This document shows, piece by piece, positions 33,356 through 41,807 of a stretch of DNA of 64,000 bases (position 1 is the first letter of the stretch; every line of letters starts with the position of its first letter). Location of the stretch: assembly GCA_934654475.1 (NCBI GenBank), contig CAKUFZ010000001.1:62001-126000 (forward strand), written 5' to 3'. The position numbers were made by a program, and so were the translations under genes. Below the pieces are notes generated by a model. That model was not told where the DNA came from, searched no databases, and worked only from the letters and a program-made list of their open reading frames with translations. This stretch comes from an uncultured Coriobacteriales bacterium. Its GTDB lineage: Bacteria > Actinomycetota > Coriobacteriia > Coriobacteriales > UMGS124.

Positions 33356-34258
33356 ATGACCCACAGCACACATCGCAGCGTCGTCGCACTCGCGACGCTC
33401 AGCCTCGCACTCCTCTGCGCGCCCCTGCCGTGGGGCGCAAACCAGGCCCAAGCAGCAGTGCGCATCCAGCCCGCAGCATCCCAGCAGGCATCCGATGCCG
33501 ACGGCTCCCCCGACAAGGTGGCCCAGGGTGCGACGGCGGCCCAGCAGGACCTGCCCGACACCTCCAAGCTCACCGCCGTGCATGCCGGCGACCTTGAGGA
33601 GGGCACCTACACGATCGAGGTCGCCTCAAGCTCGAGCATGTTCCGCATCACCGAAGCCAAGCTCACCGTTGCTGACGGCAAGATGACCTGCGAGCTCACC
33701 ATGAGCGGCAAGGGCTACGGCAAGCTCTTCATGGGCACGGGCGAGCAGGCCGCGCAAGCCGACGAGAAGGACTGCATCCCCTACGTGGACAATGCGGGCG
33801 GCACGCACTCCTTCACCGTGCCGGTGGAGGCGCTCAACACCGAGATTGACTGCGCCGCGTGGAGCATCAAGAAAGAGTCCTGGTACGACCGCACCCTGGT
33901 GTTCCTCGCCGACACGTTGAAGCCCGCCGAGGCGGCGCTCGCCGACGGGACCTACACGGCCAGCGTGGCGCTTGAGGGCGGCACGGGACGCGCGAGCGTC
34001 GAGACTCCCTGCACCCTCAAGGTGGAGAAGGGCGCCATGACCGCCACCGTGGTGTGGTCGAGCCCCAACTACGACCAGATGGTCGTGAACGGCACGCAGT
34101 ACCTTCCCGTGAACAAGACGGGCAACTCGACGTTCGAGATTCCCGTGACGGCGCTCGACACGCCCCTGGCCGTGCAGGCCGAGACGTGCGCGATGAGCGA
34201 GCCTCACATGATCGACTACACGCTCACCTTCTCCGCACCCGTCGCACAGAAGGGCTAG
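33356..34258 (+). CDS. Secreted protein with two NEAT-like repeats
   Basis: The 300-residue protein has a Sec-type signal peptide (hydrophobic VVALATLSLALLCAPL, cleavage near AQAA), a Ser/Ala/Gln-rich spacer and two related beta-rich repeats, at about residues 78-185 and 193-295. Each begins with DGTYT or EGTYT and has a SKxTVxDGKM-like strand. Each ends in an aromatic strand (WYDRTLVF; MIDYTLTF), like the Y-D-x-Y-x-x-x-L-x-F end of NEAT domains that bind haem. No C-terminal anchor is seen. Its place before a BtuF-type binding protein suggests delivery of a metal, haem or corrinoid. The ligand is unknown. Confidence 0.7.
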   Translation: MTHSTHRSVVALATLSLALLCAPLPWGANQAQAAVRIQPAASQQASDADGSPDKVAQGATAAQQDLPDTSKLTAVHAGDLEEGTYTIEVASSSSMFRITEAKLTVADGKMTCELTMSGKGYGKLFMGTGEQAAQADEKDCIPYVDNAGGTHSFTVPVEALNTEIDCAAWSIKKESWYDRTLVFLADTLKPAEAALADGTYTASVALEGGTGRASVETPCTLKVEKGAMTATVVWSSPNYDQMVVNGTQYLPVNKTGNSTFEIPVTALDTPLAVQAETCAMSEPHMIDYTLTFSAPVAQKG

Positions 34259-34262
34259 ACAC

Positions 34263-35576
34263 GTGACCCGGAGCCGCGAGCGCACGCACACATGGCACGA
34301 AATGCCCCTCACGCGCAGGGATTTCATCGGCCTGACCGCCGCTGCTGGCGCAGGGGCGGCGTGCGTTGCGGCTCTGGGACTTGCGGGGTGCTCTGGCGCC
34401 GGTGACGAGCAGCCCTCGGGCGGCAAGGTCGCGAGCGACGCGGCATCGTCGGCGGCCCAGATGGACGAGCCCGACGAGGGCGGCCCCGCGAGCGCCGAGC
34501 GCCCCTCGTGGAGCAACCCCGAGGTGGGAGGCGGTCTCGTGCGCACGGGCAGCCTCGACCTCGCCTGGGCCACAGGCTTCACCGTGGACCTCTACGAGGG
34601 AGATCGCGCCCTTGCCTGCATCGCCGACGGCACGCGCTACCTCTTTGTGCCCGCGGGCGATGCGCCCCAGGGAATCGCCGACGATGTCACGGTGCTTGAG
34701 CGACCCCTTTCGAACATCTACCTCGCAAGTTCCTCGACGCTGTGCCTCTTTGCGGCCCTCGGCGCCGTGGATTGCGTGAGCCACGTGAGCGTCACGCAGG
34801 AAACTTGCACGGTGGAAGCGTTCGCGCAGGCCATCGCCTCGGGGGACATCGTCTACGGCGGCAAGTACAGCGCGCCTGACTACGAGGCGTTTCTCAACGG
34901 CGGCTGCAGGCTCGCCGTTGAGAACACGATGATCTACCACACCCCCGAGGTGCGCGAGAAGCTCATGCAGCTCGGCGTCCCCGTCATCGTTGAACAATCG
35001 AGCCTGGAGAGCGCCCCGCTCGGCAGGCTCGAGTGGATCATGCTGTGGGGCGCCATGCTCGACAAGGTGTCGGCGGCCCAAGAGGTTCTCGACAAACAGG
35101 CTCAGCTCGTCGAAGACGTCGAGAGACGTGTGGCGGCCGAACCGCTCGCGTGCACCGTGGCCTTCTTCTACATCAACGCCAACGGTGCGGCCGTAGTGCG
35201 CAAACCCGGCGACTACGTGGCAAAGATGATTGCCATGGCGGGCGGCACCTACGCGTTTGCCCAGCTCGCAGGCACAGACGAGAATCGCTCCTCCTCCACC
35301 ACGCTCGAGATGGAGGCGTTCTACGCCCAGGCAAAGGACGCCGACGTCATTATCTACAACTCCACGGTGGCAGGCAGGATCGGCGGGCTCGACGAGCTCG
35401 TGGCGCTCAACCCCCTGCTCGCCGACTTCAAAGCCGTCAAGAACCGCCGGGCCTGGTGCTGCGAGCAGAACGTCTACCAGCAGATGACCGCGACGGGCGA
35501 AGTGGTGGCCGACCTGCACGAGGCGATAGCCGACACCGACCGCGACGAGCTCACCTTCCTCTTCAGACTCACATGA
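34263..35576 (+). CDS. BtuF/FepB-type ABC transporter substrate-binding lipoprotein
   Basis: The 437-residue protein has a twin-arginine-like LTRRDFIGL followed by a hydrophobic stretch and lipobox LAGCSG, so it is a lipid-anchored, perhaps Tat-exported, binding protein. The mature part has the class III bi-lobed form with ERPLSNIYLASSS and a long connecting helix. It should bind a corrinoid, haem, siderophore or cobalt chelate. The GTG at 34263 has AAGGG upstream; an ATG at 34302 directly before the signal is a plausible alternative. It precedes the matching permease and ATPase. Confidence 0.88.
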   Translation: MTRSRERTHTWHEMPLTRRDFIGLTAAAGAGAACVAALGLAGCSGAGDEQPSGGKVASDAASSAAQMDEPDEGGPASAERPSWSNPEVGGGLVRTGSLDLAWATGFTVDLYEGDRALACIADGTRYLFVPAGDAPQGIADDVTVLERPLSNIYLASSSTLCLFAALGAVDCVSHVSVTQETCTVEAFAQAIASGDIVYGGKYSAPDYEAFLNGGCRLAVENTMIYHTPEVREKLMQLGVPVIVEQSSLESAPLGRLEWIMLWGAMLDKVSAAQEVLDKQAQLVEDVERRVAAEPLACTVAFFYINANGAAVVRKPGDYVAKMIAMAGGTYAFAQLAGTDENRSSSTTLEMEAFYAQAKDADVIIYNSTVAGRIGGLDELVALNPLLADFKAVKNRRAWCCEQNVYQQMTATGEVVADLHEAIADTDRDELTFLFRLT

Positions 35577-35593
35577 CACACGAAAGGCGCGCG

Positions 35594-36631
35594 ATGAGGC
35601 ACACGGACAGCTGGCGGGACAGCAAGCGGCGATTCGTCGTGACCATGGTGCTGGCAAGCCTGGTGTTGGCGGCGCTTCTGTGTGCAAACCTGTGCATCGG
35701 GTCGGTGGGCATGAGCCCCGCCGAGCTGCTGGGGGCGCTCGCGGCAGGCCCGGGGGCAAGCGGCCTTGAGGCGAGCGTCATCTGGCAGATTCGCCTGCCG
35801 CGCGCCGTGAGCGCCGCCATCCTCGGCGGGGCGCTCGCGTGCTCGGGCTTCTTGCTGCAGACCTTCTTCAACAACCCCATCGCAAGCCCCTACATCCTGG
35901 GCATCTCGGCAGGCGCCAAGTGCGCGCTGGCGGCTGTGACGATCTGCGTCACCGGCGCAGGCGGGGCGCTTGCGTCCTGGCAGGTGGTGGGCGCGGCGTT
36001 CGTGGGCTCATTGGCGGCAACCGCCCTGGTACTCGGCTTGTCAACTAAGATCCGTTCCATGAGCATGCTCATTGTGGCCGGCGTGATGGCAGGCTACGTC
36101 TTCAACGCAATAACCGACTTCCTCGTGACCTTTGCAAGCGACCAGAACATCGTGAACCTGCATAACTGGGCCCTGGGCAGCTTCTCGGGGGCCACCTGGA
36201 GCCAGGTGGGCGTCGAGGCGGCCGTGTGCGCGGCGGGCTTTGCGGCCTCGATGGCGCTGGCAAAGCCCATGGCCGCCTTCCAGCTCGGCGAGGGCTACGC
36301 CAAGAGCGTCGGCGTCAACGTGCGGCTCTTTCGTGCGGCACTCATCGCCGTGGCAAGCCTTTTGGCCGCCTGCGTCACAGCCTACGCGGGCCCCGTGGGA
36401 TTCGTGGGCATCGCGGTGCCCTACCTGGCCCGCACGGCGCTTGCCTCCTCGAAGCCCGTGCGCGCGGTGCCGGCGTGCCTGGTGATGGGGGCTGTCTTCT
36501 GCCTTCTGTGCGACCTGGTGGCGCGCACGCTCTTCTCCCCCACCGAGCTCAACCTGGGCACGGTCACTGCCGTGTTCGGCGCACCCGTGGTCATCGCGCT
36601 CATGATGCGCCGCACCCGGGAGGGACGTTAA
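35594..36631 (+). CDS. BtuC/FecCD-type ABC transporter permease
   Basis: The 345-residue protein has about nine or ten membrane helices and the family signatures IRLPRAVSAAILGGALACSG, FFNNPIASPYILGISAGA and GPVGFVGIAVPYLAR. This family transports vitamin B12, haem and iron-siderophores. I prefer the ATG at 35594, with GAAAGG upstream. An ATG at 35573, overlapping the stop of the binding protein, would add seven residues. The gene lies between the binding lipoprotein and the ATPase, with no gap to the latter. Confidence 0.93.
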   Translation: MRHTDSWRDSKRRFVVTMVLASLVLAALLCANLCIGSVGMSPAELLGALAAGPGASGLEASVIWQIRLPRAVSAAILGGALACSGFLLQTFFNNPIASPYILGISAGAKCALAAVTICVTGAGGALASWQVVGAAFVGSLAATALVLGLSTKIRSMSMLIVAGVMAGYVFNAITDFLVTFASDQNIVNLHNWALGSFSGATWSQVGVEAAVCAAGFAASMALAKPMAAFQLGEGYAKSVGVNVRLFRAALIAVASLLAACVTAYAGPVGFVGIAVPYLARTALASSKPVRAVPACLVMGAVFCLLCDLVARTLFSPTELNLGTVTAVFGAPVVIALMMRRTREGR

Positions 36632-37855
36632 ATGACCAGGCAGATGGCATTGCAGACACGCGGCCTCGATGTGGGATACGGGCGGCGCTGCGTGGTGGGC
36701 AACGTCACGCTCGACCTTGTGCCCGGCGAGGTGCTGTGTCTTGTGGGACCCAACGGATCGGGCAAGTCGACCCTGCTCAAGACGATCGCAGGCCAGATTG
36801 CGCCCCTGGGCGGCAGCGTGCTGCTCGACGGGCGCGACGCGAGCTCCTTCAAGGCAGACGAGCTGGCGCGCAACCTCTCGGTGATGCTCACGGGGCGCAT
36901 GGCCTGCGAGATGCTGAGCTGCTTGGACGTGGTGGAGACGGGCCGCATCCCCTACACGAACGCCCTGGGCACGCTGCGCGACGCAGACCGCGAGGCCGTG
37001 AAGAGCGCCATGCAGGCCGTGGGTGCCTGGGAACTGCGCGAGCGCGACTTCATGCAGATAAGCGACGGCCAGCGCCAGCGCGTGCTGCTGGCCCGCGCCA
37101 TCGCCCAGGACGCGCCGGTGATGGCGCTCGACGAACCCACCTCCTACCTCGACATTCGCCATCAGTTGGAGCTGCTTGCCTGTGTGCGCGACCTTGCGCG
37201 CACGCGCGGGTGGACCTGCCTGCTGTCGCTGCACGAACTCGCCTTGGCCCAGAAGGTTGCCGACCGGGTGGCCTGCGTGTGCGAGGGCGGCATATATGCG
37301 CAAGGCACCCCCGAGGACGTGCTCGACGCACCCACCGTGGCCCATGTGTTCGACTTGGGGCGCGCGGCTTGGAGCGCGACGCTGGGGTGCGTTGAGGACG
37401 CGCCGCTCGAAAGCGCGGCGCGGGTGTTCGTGCTCGGGGGCGCCGGTACGGCCGCAGCCTCGATGCGGGCCTTGCGCCGCGAGGGCGTGGGCTTCTGCAC
37501 AGGCGTGCTGCCTGAAAACGACGTGGACTGCGTGCTTGCGCACAGGCTCACAACCCACGTGGTGAGCACGCCGGCTTTCACGGTGCCCGACGACGAGGCG
37601 TTGGCGCGGGCCCGTGAGGCGCTTGCCGGCTGCGAGGTTCTCGTGGACTGCCTGGGCTCGATGGACGCAGGCCCCCTGGAGGCCTGCCGGCGCGAGATGC
37701 TCGGGTGCGCACGGACGGCGGGACTTCCCGTCTACGGGAGCGCGGCGCAGTATTTGGAAGCGTTGCGCAATCAAAAAACACGCGAAGATGCAGGCAGAAA
37801 GGCATGTATCTGCTGCGATGCCACGGCGGCGCAGGCAAAGGCGGTGAGGCCATGA
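36632..37855 (+). CDS. BtuD/FecE-type ABC transporter ATPase with extra C-terminal domain
   Basis: The N-terminal 250 residues form a standard ATPase with GPNGSGKST (Walker A), ISDGQRQRVLLARAI (signature with SDGQ in place of SGGQ), VMALDEPTSYLD (Walker B) and a switch His in SLHELAL. A further 150 residues follow, starting near ARVFVLGGAGTAAASMRALR, with a Rossmann-like pattern. They end in a Cys-containing segment, CICCDA. Similar tails occur on some corrinoid/iron ATPases of anaerobes, as I recall; their function is unclear. The stop overlaps cbiD as ATGA. Confidence 0.9.
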   Translation: MTRQMALQTRGLDVGYGRRCVVGNVTLDLVPGEVLCLVGPNGSGKSTLLKTIAGQIAPLGGSVLLDGRDASSFKADELARNLSVMLTGRMACEMLSCLDVVETGRIPYTNALGTLRDADREAVKSAMQAVGAWELRERDFMQISDGQRQRVLLARAIAQDAPVMALDEPTSYLDIRHQLELLACVRDLARTRGWTCLLSLHELALAQKVADRVACVCEGGIYAQGTPEDVLDAPTVAHVFDLGRAAWSATLGCVEDAPLESAARVFVLGGAGTAAASMRALRREGVGFCTGVLPENDVDCVLAHRLTTHVVSTPAFTVPDDEALARAREALAGCEVLVDCLGSMDAGPLEACRREMLGCARTAGLPVYGSAAQYLEALRNQKTREDAGRKACICCDATAAQAKAVRP

Positions 37856-39066
37856 CGCTCGAGCACTACGTGGAGGTCGGCAAGAAGCGCCTGCGCTGTG
37901 GCTACACCACAGGCACCTGCGCGGCGGCGGCGGCCCAGGCCTGCGGGCAGGCGCTTCTAGCTGGAGGCTTTCCGCACTCCCTGCGTATCGACACTCCGGC
38001 GGGCATCGCGGTGGTAGTGGAACCAGAAGAGATGCATCGGGGCACCGATGCACAGGGCACCCCCTGGGCAAGCTGCGGGGTGCGCAAGGACGCAGGCGAC
38101 GACGCGGATGCCACCGACGGCGCGCTAGTCGTGGCACGCGTGAGCCTCACGGACACTCCGGGCACCACAATCGAGGGCGGTGCCGGCGTGGGCCGCGTGA
38201 CACGCGCCGGCCTCGACCAACCCGTGGGCGCCGCCGCCATCAACTCGGTGCCGCGTGCCATGATCGCCTCCGAGCTCGAACGGGTTGCCCGCGAGCATGG
38301 CTGGCAGGGAGGCTTTGCGGTGGAGGTGTCGGTGCCGGGCGGAGAGGAAATCGCGCGCAAGACCTTCAACCCGCGCCTGGGCATTGAAGGCGGCATTTCG
38401 ATTCTGGGAACGTCAGGCATCGTGCGGCCCATGAGCGAGGAGGCCCTCGTCGAGTCCATCCGCCTGGAGATGCGCATGAGACGCGCACAGGGCTTGCGCG
38501 ACCTCGTGCTCGTGCCGGGAAACTACGGCCAGGACTGGGCGCAAGACAGGGAAGACATCGACCCCACGCATATCGTGAGCTGCTCGAACTTTCTGGGCGA
38601 GGCGCTTGACTACGCTGGCGTGCTCAGCTTTGAGACGCTTGTGCTCGTGGGGCATATGGGCAAGCTCGCCAAGGTCGCGACAGGTGCCATGAACACCCAC
38701 TCGCGCGTGGCCGACGGGCGCGCCGAGGCGTTCGCGGCACATGCAGCCCTGGCAGGTGCGGGGCGCGACGACATAGCCCGCCTTATGGAGTGCGCCACGA
38801 CCGACGAGGCGCTTGAGGTGCTCGCAGGGCACGGTCCGGGCGAGGCGGCCGTCTCAGATGAGCGGGAACGCCTGCTTGCCGCGACGCTGCAGAGCCTTAC
38901 GCGGGCAATTGCGCGGCACGTGAGCCGGCGAGGAGACCCCGTGGGCTGCGAGGTCGTGGTGTTCTCGAAGGCATGGGGCGAGCTGGGACGATCGGATGGG
39001 GCGCAGGAACTCTTGGACAGGCACCGCGTGCGCGGCACGGCGGCAAGGAAGGAAGGCCGTATATGA
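37852..39066 (+). CDS. cbiD: Cobalt-precorrin-5B (C1)-methyltransferase
   Basis: CbiD methylates C1 of the corrin ring in the anaerobic pathway. The 404-residue product has LRCGYTTGTCAAAAAQA at the start, GLDQPVGAAAINSVPR, RLGIEGGISILGTSGIVRPM and LVGHMGKLAKVATGAMNTHS, all typical. The start at 37852 overlaps the transporter ATPase stop, so transport and ring synthesis are translationally linked. It is followed by cbiF in another ATGA overlap. CbiD marks the pathway as the oxygen-independent one. Confidence 0.96.
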   Translation: MTLEHYVEVGKKRLRCGYTTGTCAAAAAQACGQALLAGGFPHSLRIDTPAGIAVVVEPEEMHRGTDAQGTPWASCGVRKDAGDDADATDGALVVARVSLTDTPGTTIEGGAGVGRVTRAGLDQPVGAAAINSVPRAMIASELERVAREHGWQGGFAVEVSVPGGEEIARKTFNPRLGIEGGISILGTSGIVRPMSEEALVESIRLEMRMRRAQGLRDLVLVPGNYGQDWAQDREDIDPTHIVSCSNFLGEALDYAGVLSFETLVLVGHMGKLAKVATGAMNTHSRVADGRAEAFAAHAALAGAGRDDIARLMECATTDEALEVLAGHGPGEAAVSDERERLLAATLQSLTRAIARHVSRRGDPVGCEVVVFSKAWGELGRSDGAQELLDRHRVRGTAARKEGRI

Positions 39067-39935
39067 TTGACTTTGTGGGAGCGGGCCCGGGCGCCGTTGA
39101 CCTCATAACCGTGCGCGGCATGCATGCCCTGCAGCAGGCAGACGTCGTGGTATACGCAGGCTCGCTGGTAGATCCCGAGATGCTGTCGTATTGCCGCCCT
39201 GAGGTGGAAGTGCACGACTCGGCGCATATGACGCTTGAGGAAGTGGTCGAGGTGCTCGTGGCAAGCGAGCGCACCGGCAAGCGCACCGTGCGCCTGCACA
39301 CGGGTGACCCGGCTATGTACGGCGCCATCCGCGAGCAGATGGACCTGCTCGACGAGGCAGGCGTGAGCTATCAGGTGATACCGGGCGTGTCGAGCGTGTT
39401 TGCCGCGGCGGCGGCCCTCAACTGCGAGTTCACCCTGCCCAGCGTTTCCCAGTCGCTCGTGCTCACACGCGTGGAGGGGCGCACGCCGGTGCCGAGCGGA
39501 GAGGAGCTGCGCGCGTTTGCCGCCCATGGCTGCACCATCGCGCTCTTCCTCTCCTGCGGCCTTCTTGAACGCGCCCGCGAGGAGCTGCTTGCGGGAGGCC
39601 TGCCACCCGAGACCCCGGCGGCCCTTGTGTATCGTGCAAGCTGGCCGGACCAGAAGATCGTGCGCTGCGACGTGGCAAGCTTGCCCGAAGTGGCCCGCGA
39701 GGCAGGACTCAGCAGGCAGGCAATCGTGCTTGTGGGAGACGCCCTTGCCGGCAGCCTTGCGGCCGCACGCGCCGAGCGGTCGTTGCTCTACGACCCGAGC
39801 TTCACGCACGGCTACCGCGTGGGAACGGGCGGAGACGAAACGCTGGCAGGCAGCGCGGATGCGGGCCCGGCGGCAGAGGATGACACGCAAGGCACGCAGG
39901 GCCCGCACGACCTGCATGACGAGGCGCGCGCATGA
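39063..39935 (+). CDS. cbiF: Cobalt-precorrin-4 (C11)-methyltransferase
   Basis: The 290-residue SAM-dependent tetrapyrrole methylase starts MIDFVGAGPGAVDLITVRG. It has VVYAGSLVDPEML, RLHTGDPAMYGAI and IPGVSSVFAAAAALNCEFT, which together identify the CbiF/CobM branch. The C-terminal 35 residues are an Asp/Gly/Thr-rich low-complexity tail beyond the usual end. It is coupled by ATGA overlaps to cbiD and cbiG. Confidence 0.94.
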   Translation: MIDFVGAGPGAVDLITVRGMHALQQADVVVYAGSLVDPEMLSYCRPEVEVHDSAHMTLEEVVEVLVASERTGKRTVRLHTGDPAMYGAIREQMDLLDEAGVSYQVIPGVSSVFAAAAALNCEFTLPSVSQSLVLTRVEGRTPVPSGEELRAFAAHGCTIALFLSCGLLERAREELLAGGLPPETPAALVYRASWPDQKIVRCDVASLPEVAREAGLSRQAIVLVGDALAGSLAAARAERSLLYDPSFTHGYRVGTGGDETLAGSADAGPAAEDDTQGTQGPHDLHDEARA

Positions 39936-41071
39936 GCCATATTGTCATCGCGGGGTTCACGGTAAACGGCTGCGTCCTGGCCCAAAAGATAGCCAACGAG
40001 CTGGAGGGCGCCCGTGCCTGGGCGCCGCACCGCATCGCCGAAGAGGTGGGCCTGCCCGGCTTCGACAGTGTCGGGGCCTGGACGGGCGAGGCTTTCGCAC
40101 AAGGCTGCGACGGCATCGTCTTCGTGGGAGCCTGCGGCATCGCGGTGCGCGCCGTGGCCCCATATGTGGCGAGCAAGATGCACGACCCGGCCGTCGTATG
40201 CGTGGACGAGGCGGGCACTTGGGCAATATCGCTGCTCAGCGGCCATGTGGGCGGCGCAAACGACCTTGCGCGCCGCATCGCGCGCATCGTGGGGGCCACA
40301 CCTGTCGTCACCACTGCCACCGACATGCGCGGCGCCTTCGCCATCGACGAGTGGGCGGCCCGCCGTGGCCTCATCATCGCAAACCCCCAGCTCATCAAGC
40401 ATGTTTCAGGTGCACTGCTCGAGGGCGGGCACGTTGGGGTGCACGTGGGACGGCAGGTGTCCCTGACAGGCGAGCTTCCCGCGGGGTTCGTGCGCGAGGA
40501 GTGTGCAAGCGACACGAACAACGCTGGCGACATCCGCAAGCCCTGCCCCGCAGGAGCCGCCCCCGACTCAGCGGATGTATCTCACGTTCTTCACGCGCAC
40601 GTCCACATCGGGCCCGAGCAGCCCTGCGAAAACGACCCCGACACGCTGCATCTCATCACGCGCAACGCGGTGGTGGGCGTCGGATGCAGACGCGGCTGCG
40701 AGCCGGCAATCCTACAAGACTGCGTCGAGACGGCGCTGGCCGGTCTCGGCCTGGCGCTGGAAGCCGTGTCCACCCTGGCGACCATCGACCTCAAGGCCGC
40801 AGAGCCCGCCGTGATCGAGCTTGCCGCAAAACGCGGCTGGCGCTTACGCACCTTTAGCGCCCAAGCACTCGCCGCGCAAGGCGGTGACTTCGCATCCTCG
40901 GAGTTCGTGCGGACCCACGTGGGCGTGGACAATGTGTGCGAGCGGGCCCTTGCCTGCTGCGGGGCCATGCGCGTCCTCAACAAGCAGGCCCATCAGGGAA
41001 CGACCGTGGCCGTGGGCCTTGTGCACGAGATGCTCAGCTTTGATATGAAGGAAGGAAACGACCATGCCTAA
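39932..41071 (+). CDS. cbiG: Cobalt-precorrin-5A hydrolase
   Basis: CbiG opens the delta-lactone of cobalt-precorrin-5A and releases the C20 two-carbon fragment. The 379-residue protein has GCDGIVFVGACGIAVRAVAP and LLSGHVGGANDLARRIA in the N-terminal domain. AVVGVGCRRGCEPAIL and a CobE-like C-terminal domain follow. A linker at about residues 185-225 is poorly conserved. The start overlaps cbiF as ATGA and the end overlaps cbiH by 8 bp. Confidence 0.94.
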   Translation: MSHIVIAGFTVNGCVLAQKIANELEGARAWAPHRIAEEVGLPGFDSVGAWTGEAFAQGCDGIVFVGACGIAVRAVAPYVASKMHDPAVVCVDEAGTWAISLLSGHVGGANDLARRIARIVGATPVVTTATDMRGAFAIDEWAARRGLIIANPQLIKHVSGALLEGGHVGVHVGRQVSLTGELPAGFVREECASDTNNAGDIRKPCPAGAAPDSADVSHVLHAHVHIGPEQPCENDPDTLHLITRNAVVGVGCRRGCEPAILQDCVETALAGLGLALEAVSTLATIDLKAAEPAVIELAAKRGWRLRTFSAQALAAQGGDFASSEFVRTHVGVDNVCERALACCGAMRVLNKQAHQGTTVAVGLVHEMLSFDMKEGNDHA

Positions 41072-41807
41072 GCTCTACGTGGTGGGCCTGGGACCCGGAG
41101 CGGGAGCCGACCTCACACAACACGCCCGCGCGGCGCTCGAAGAAAGCCAGGTCATCGCGGGATACACGACCTACGTCGACCTTGTGCGCGATGCCTTTCC
41201 CGAAAAAGAGCTGCTCGTAAGCGGCATGCGCGGCGAGGTTCAGCGCTGCCGAGCAGCCTTGGAGCGCGCGGCAAGCGGGGCGACCGTGGCCCTTGTGTGC
41301 TCAGGCGACCCGGGCGTCTACGGCATGGCGGGCCTCGTGCTCGAGCTCGCCCAGGACATGGACCTCATTGACGCAGTCGAGGTGGAGGTCATCGCCGGCG
41401 TCACCGCCGCCACGGGAGGGGCGGCGCTTTTGGGCGCGCCCCTCATGCACGACTTCTGCCTCGTGTCGTTGTCTGACCTGCTCACACCCTGGGATGCGAT
41501 TGAGGCGAGGCTGCGCGCAGCGGCCCGCGCCGGCTTTGTCATCTGCCTCTACAACCCCTGCTCCCACGGAAGGCCCGACCACCTGGCGCATGCGGCGCAG
41601 ATCCTCCTCGAGGAGCTGCCCCCGACCTGCGTGTGCGGCATCGCCCGCAACGTGGGCAGGCCCGGCGAGGGGGCGCGCGTGCTCACCTTGGGCGAGCTCG
41701 CGGATGCCCCGGCCGACATGACGAGCGTCGTCTACGTGGGCAACGCCACGACGCGCGAAATCGCAGGTCGTATGGTGACACCGCGCGGCTACCAGGTGAG
41801 GTCGTAG
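41064..41807 (+). CDS. cbiH: Cobalt-precorrin-3 (C17)-methyltransferase
   Basis: The 247-residue SAM methylase starts MPKLYVVGLGPGAGADLT and has VIAGYTTYVDLVR, ALVCSGDPGVYGMAGLVLE and the FVICLYNPCSHGRPDHL segment typical of CobJ/CbiH. It performs ring contraction with C17 methylation. It overlaps cbiG by 8 bp and abuts cbiJ without a gap. No fusion partner is attached, unlike some clostridial CbiGH or CbiH60 forms. Confidence 0.94.
   Translation: MPKLYVVGLGPGAGADLTQHARAALEESQVIAGYTTYVDLVRDAFPEKELLVSGMRGEVQRCRAALERAASGATVALVCSGDPGVYGMAGLVLELAQDMDLIDAVEVEVIAGVTAATGGAALLGAPLMHDFCLVSLSDLLTPWDAIEARLRAAARAGFVICLYNPCSHGRPDHLAHAAQILLEELPPTCVCGIARNVGRPGEGARVLTLGELADAPADMTSVVYVGNATTREIAGRMVTPRGYQVRS

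Noticed and set aside
38973..39062. Upstream extension of cbiF by 30 codons
   Set aside because: The extension overlaps cbiD and is unlike SAM methylases. The ATGA overlap start gives the canonical MIDFVGAGPG N-terminus.
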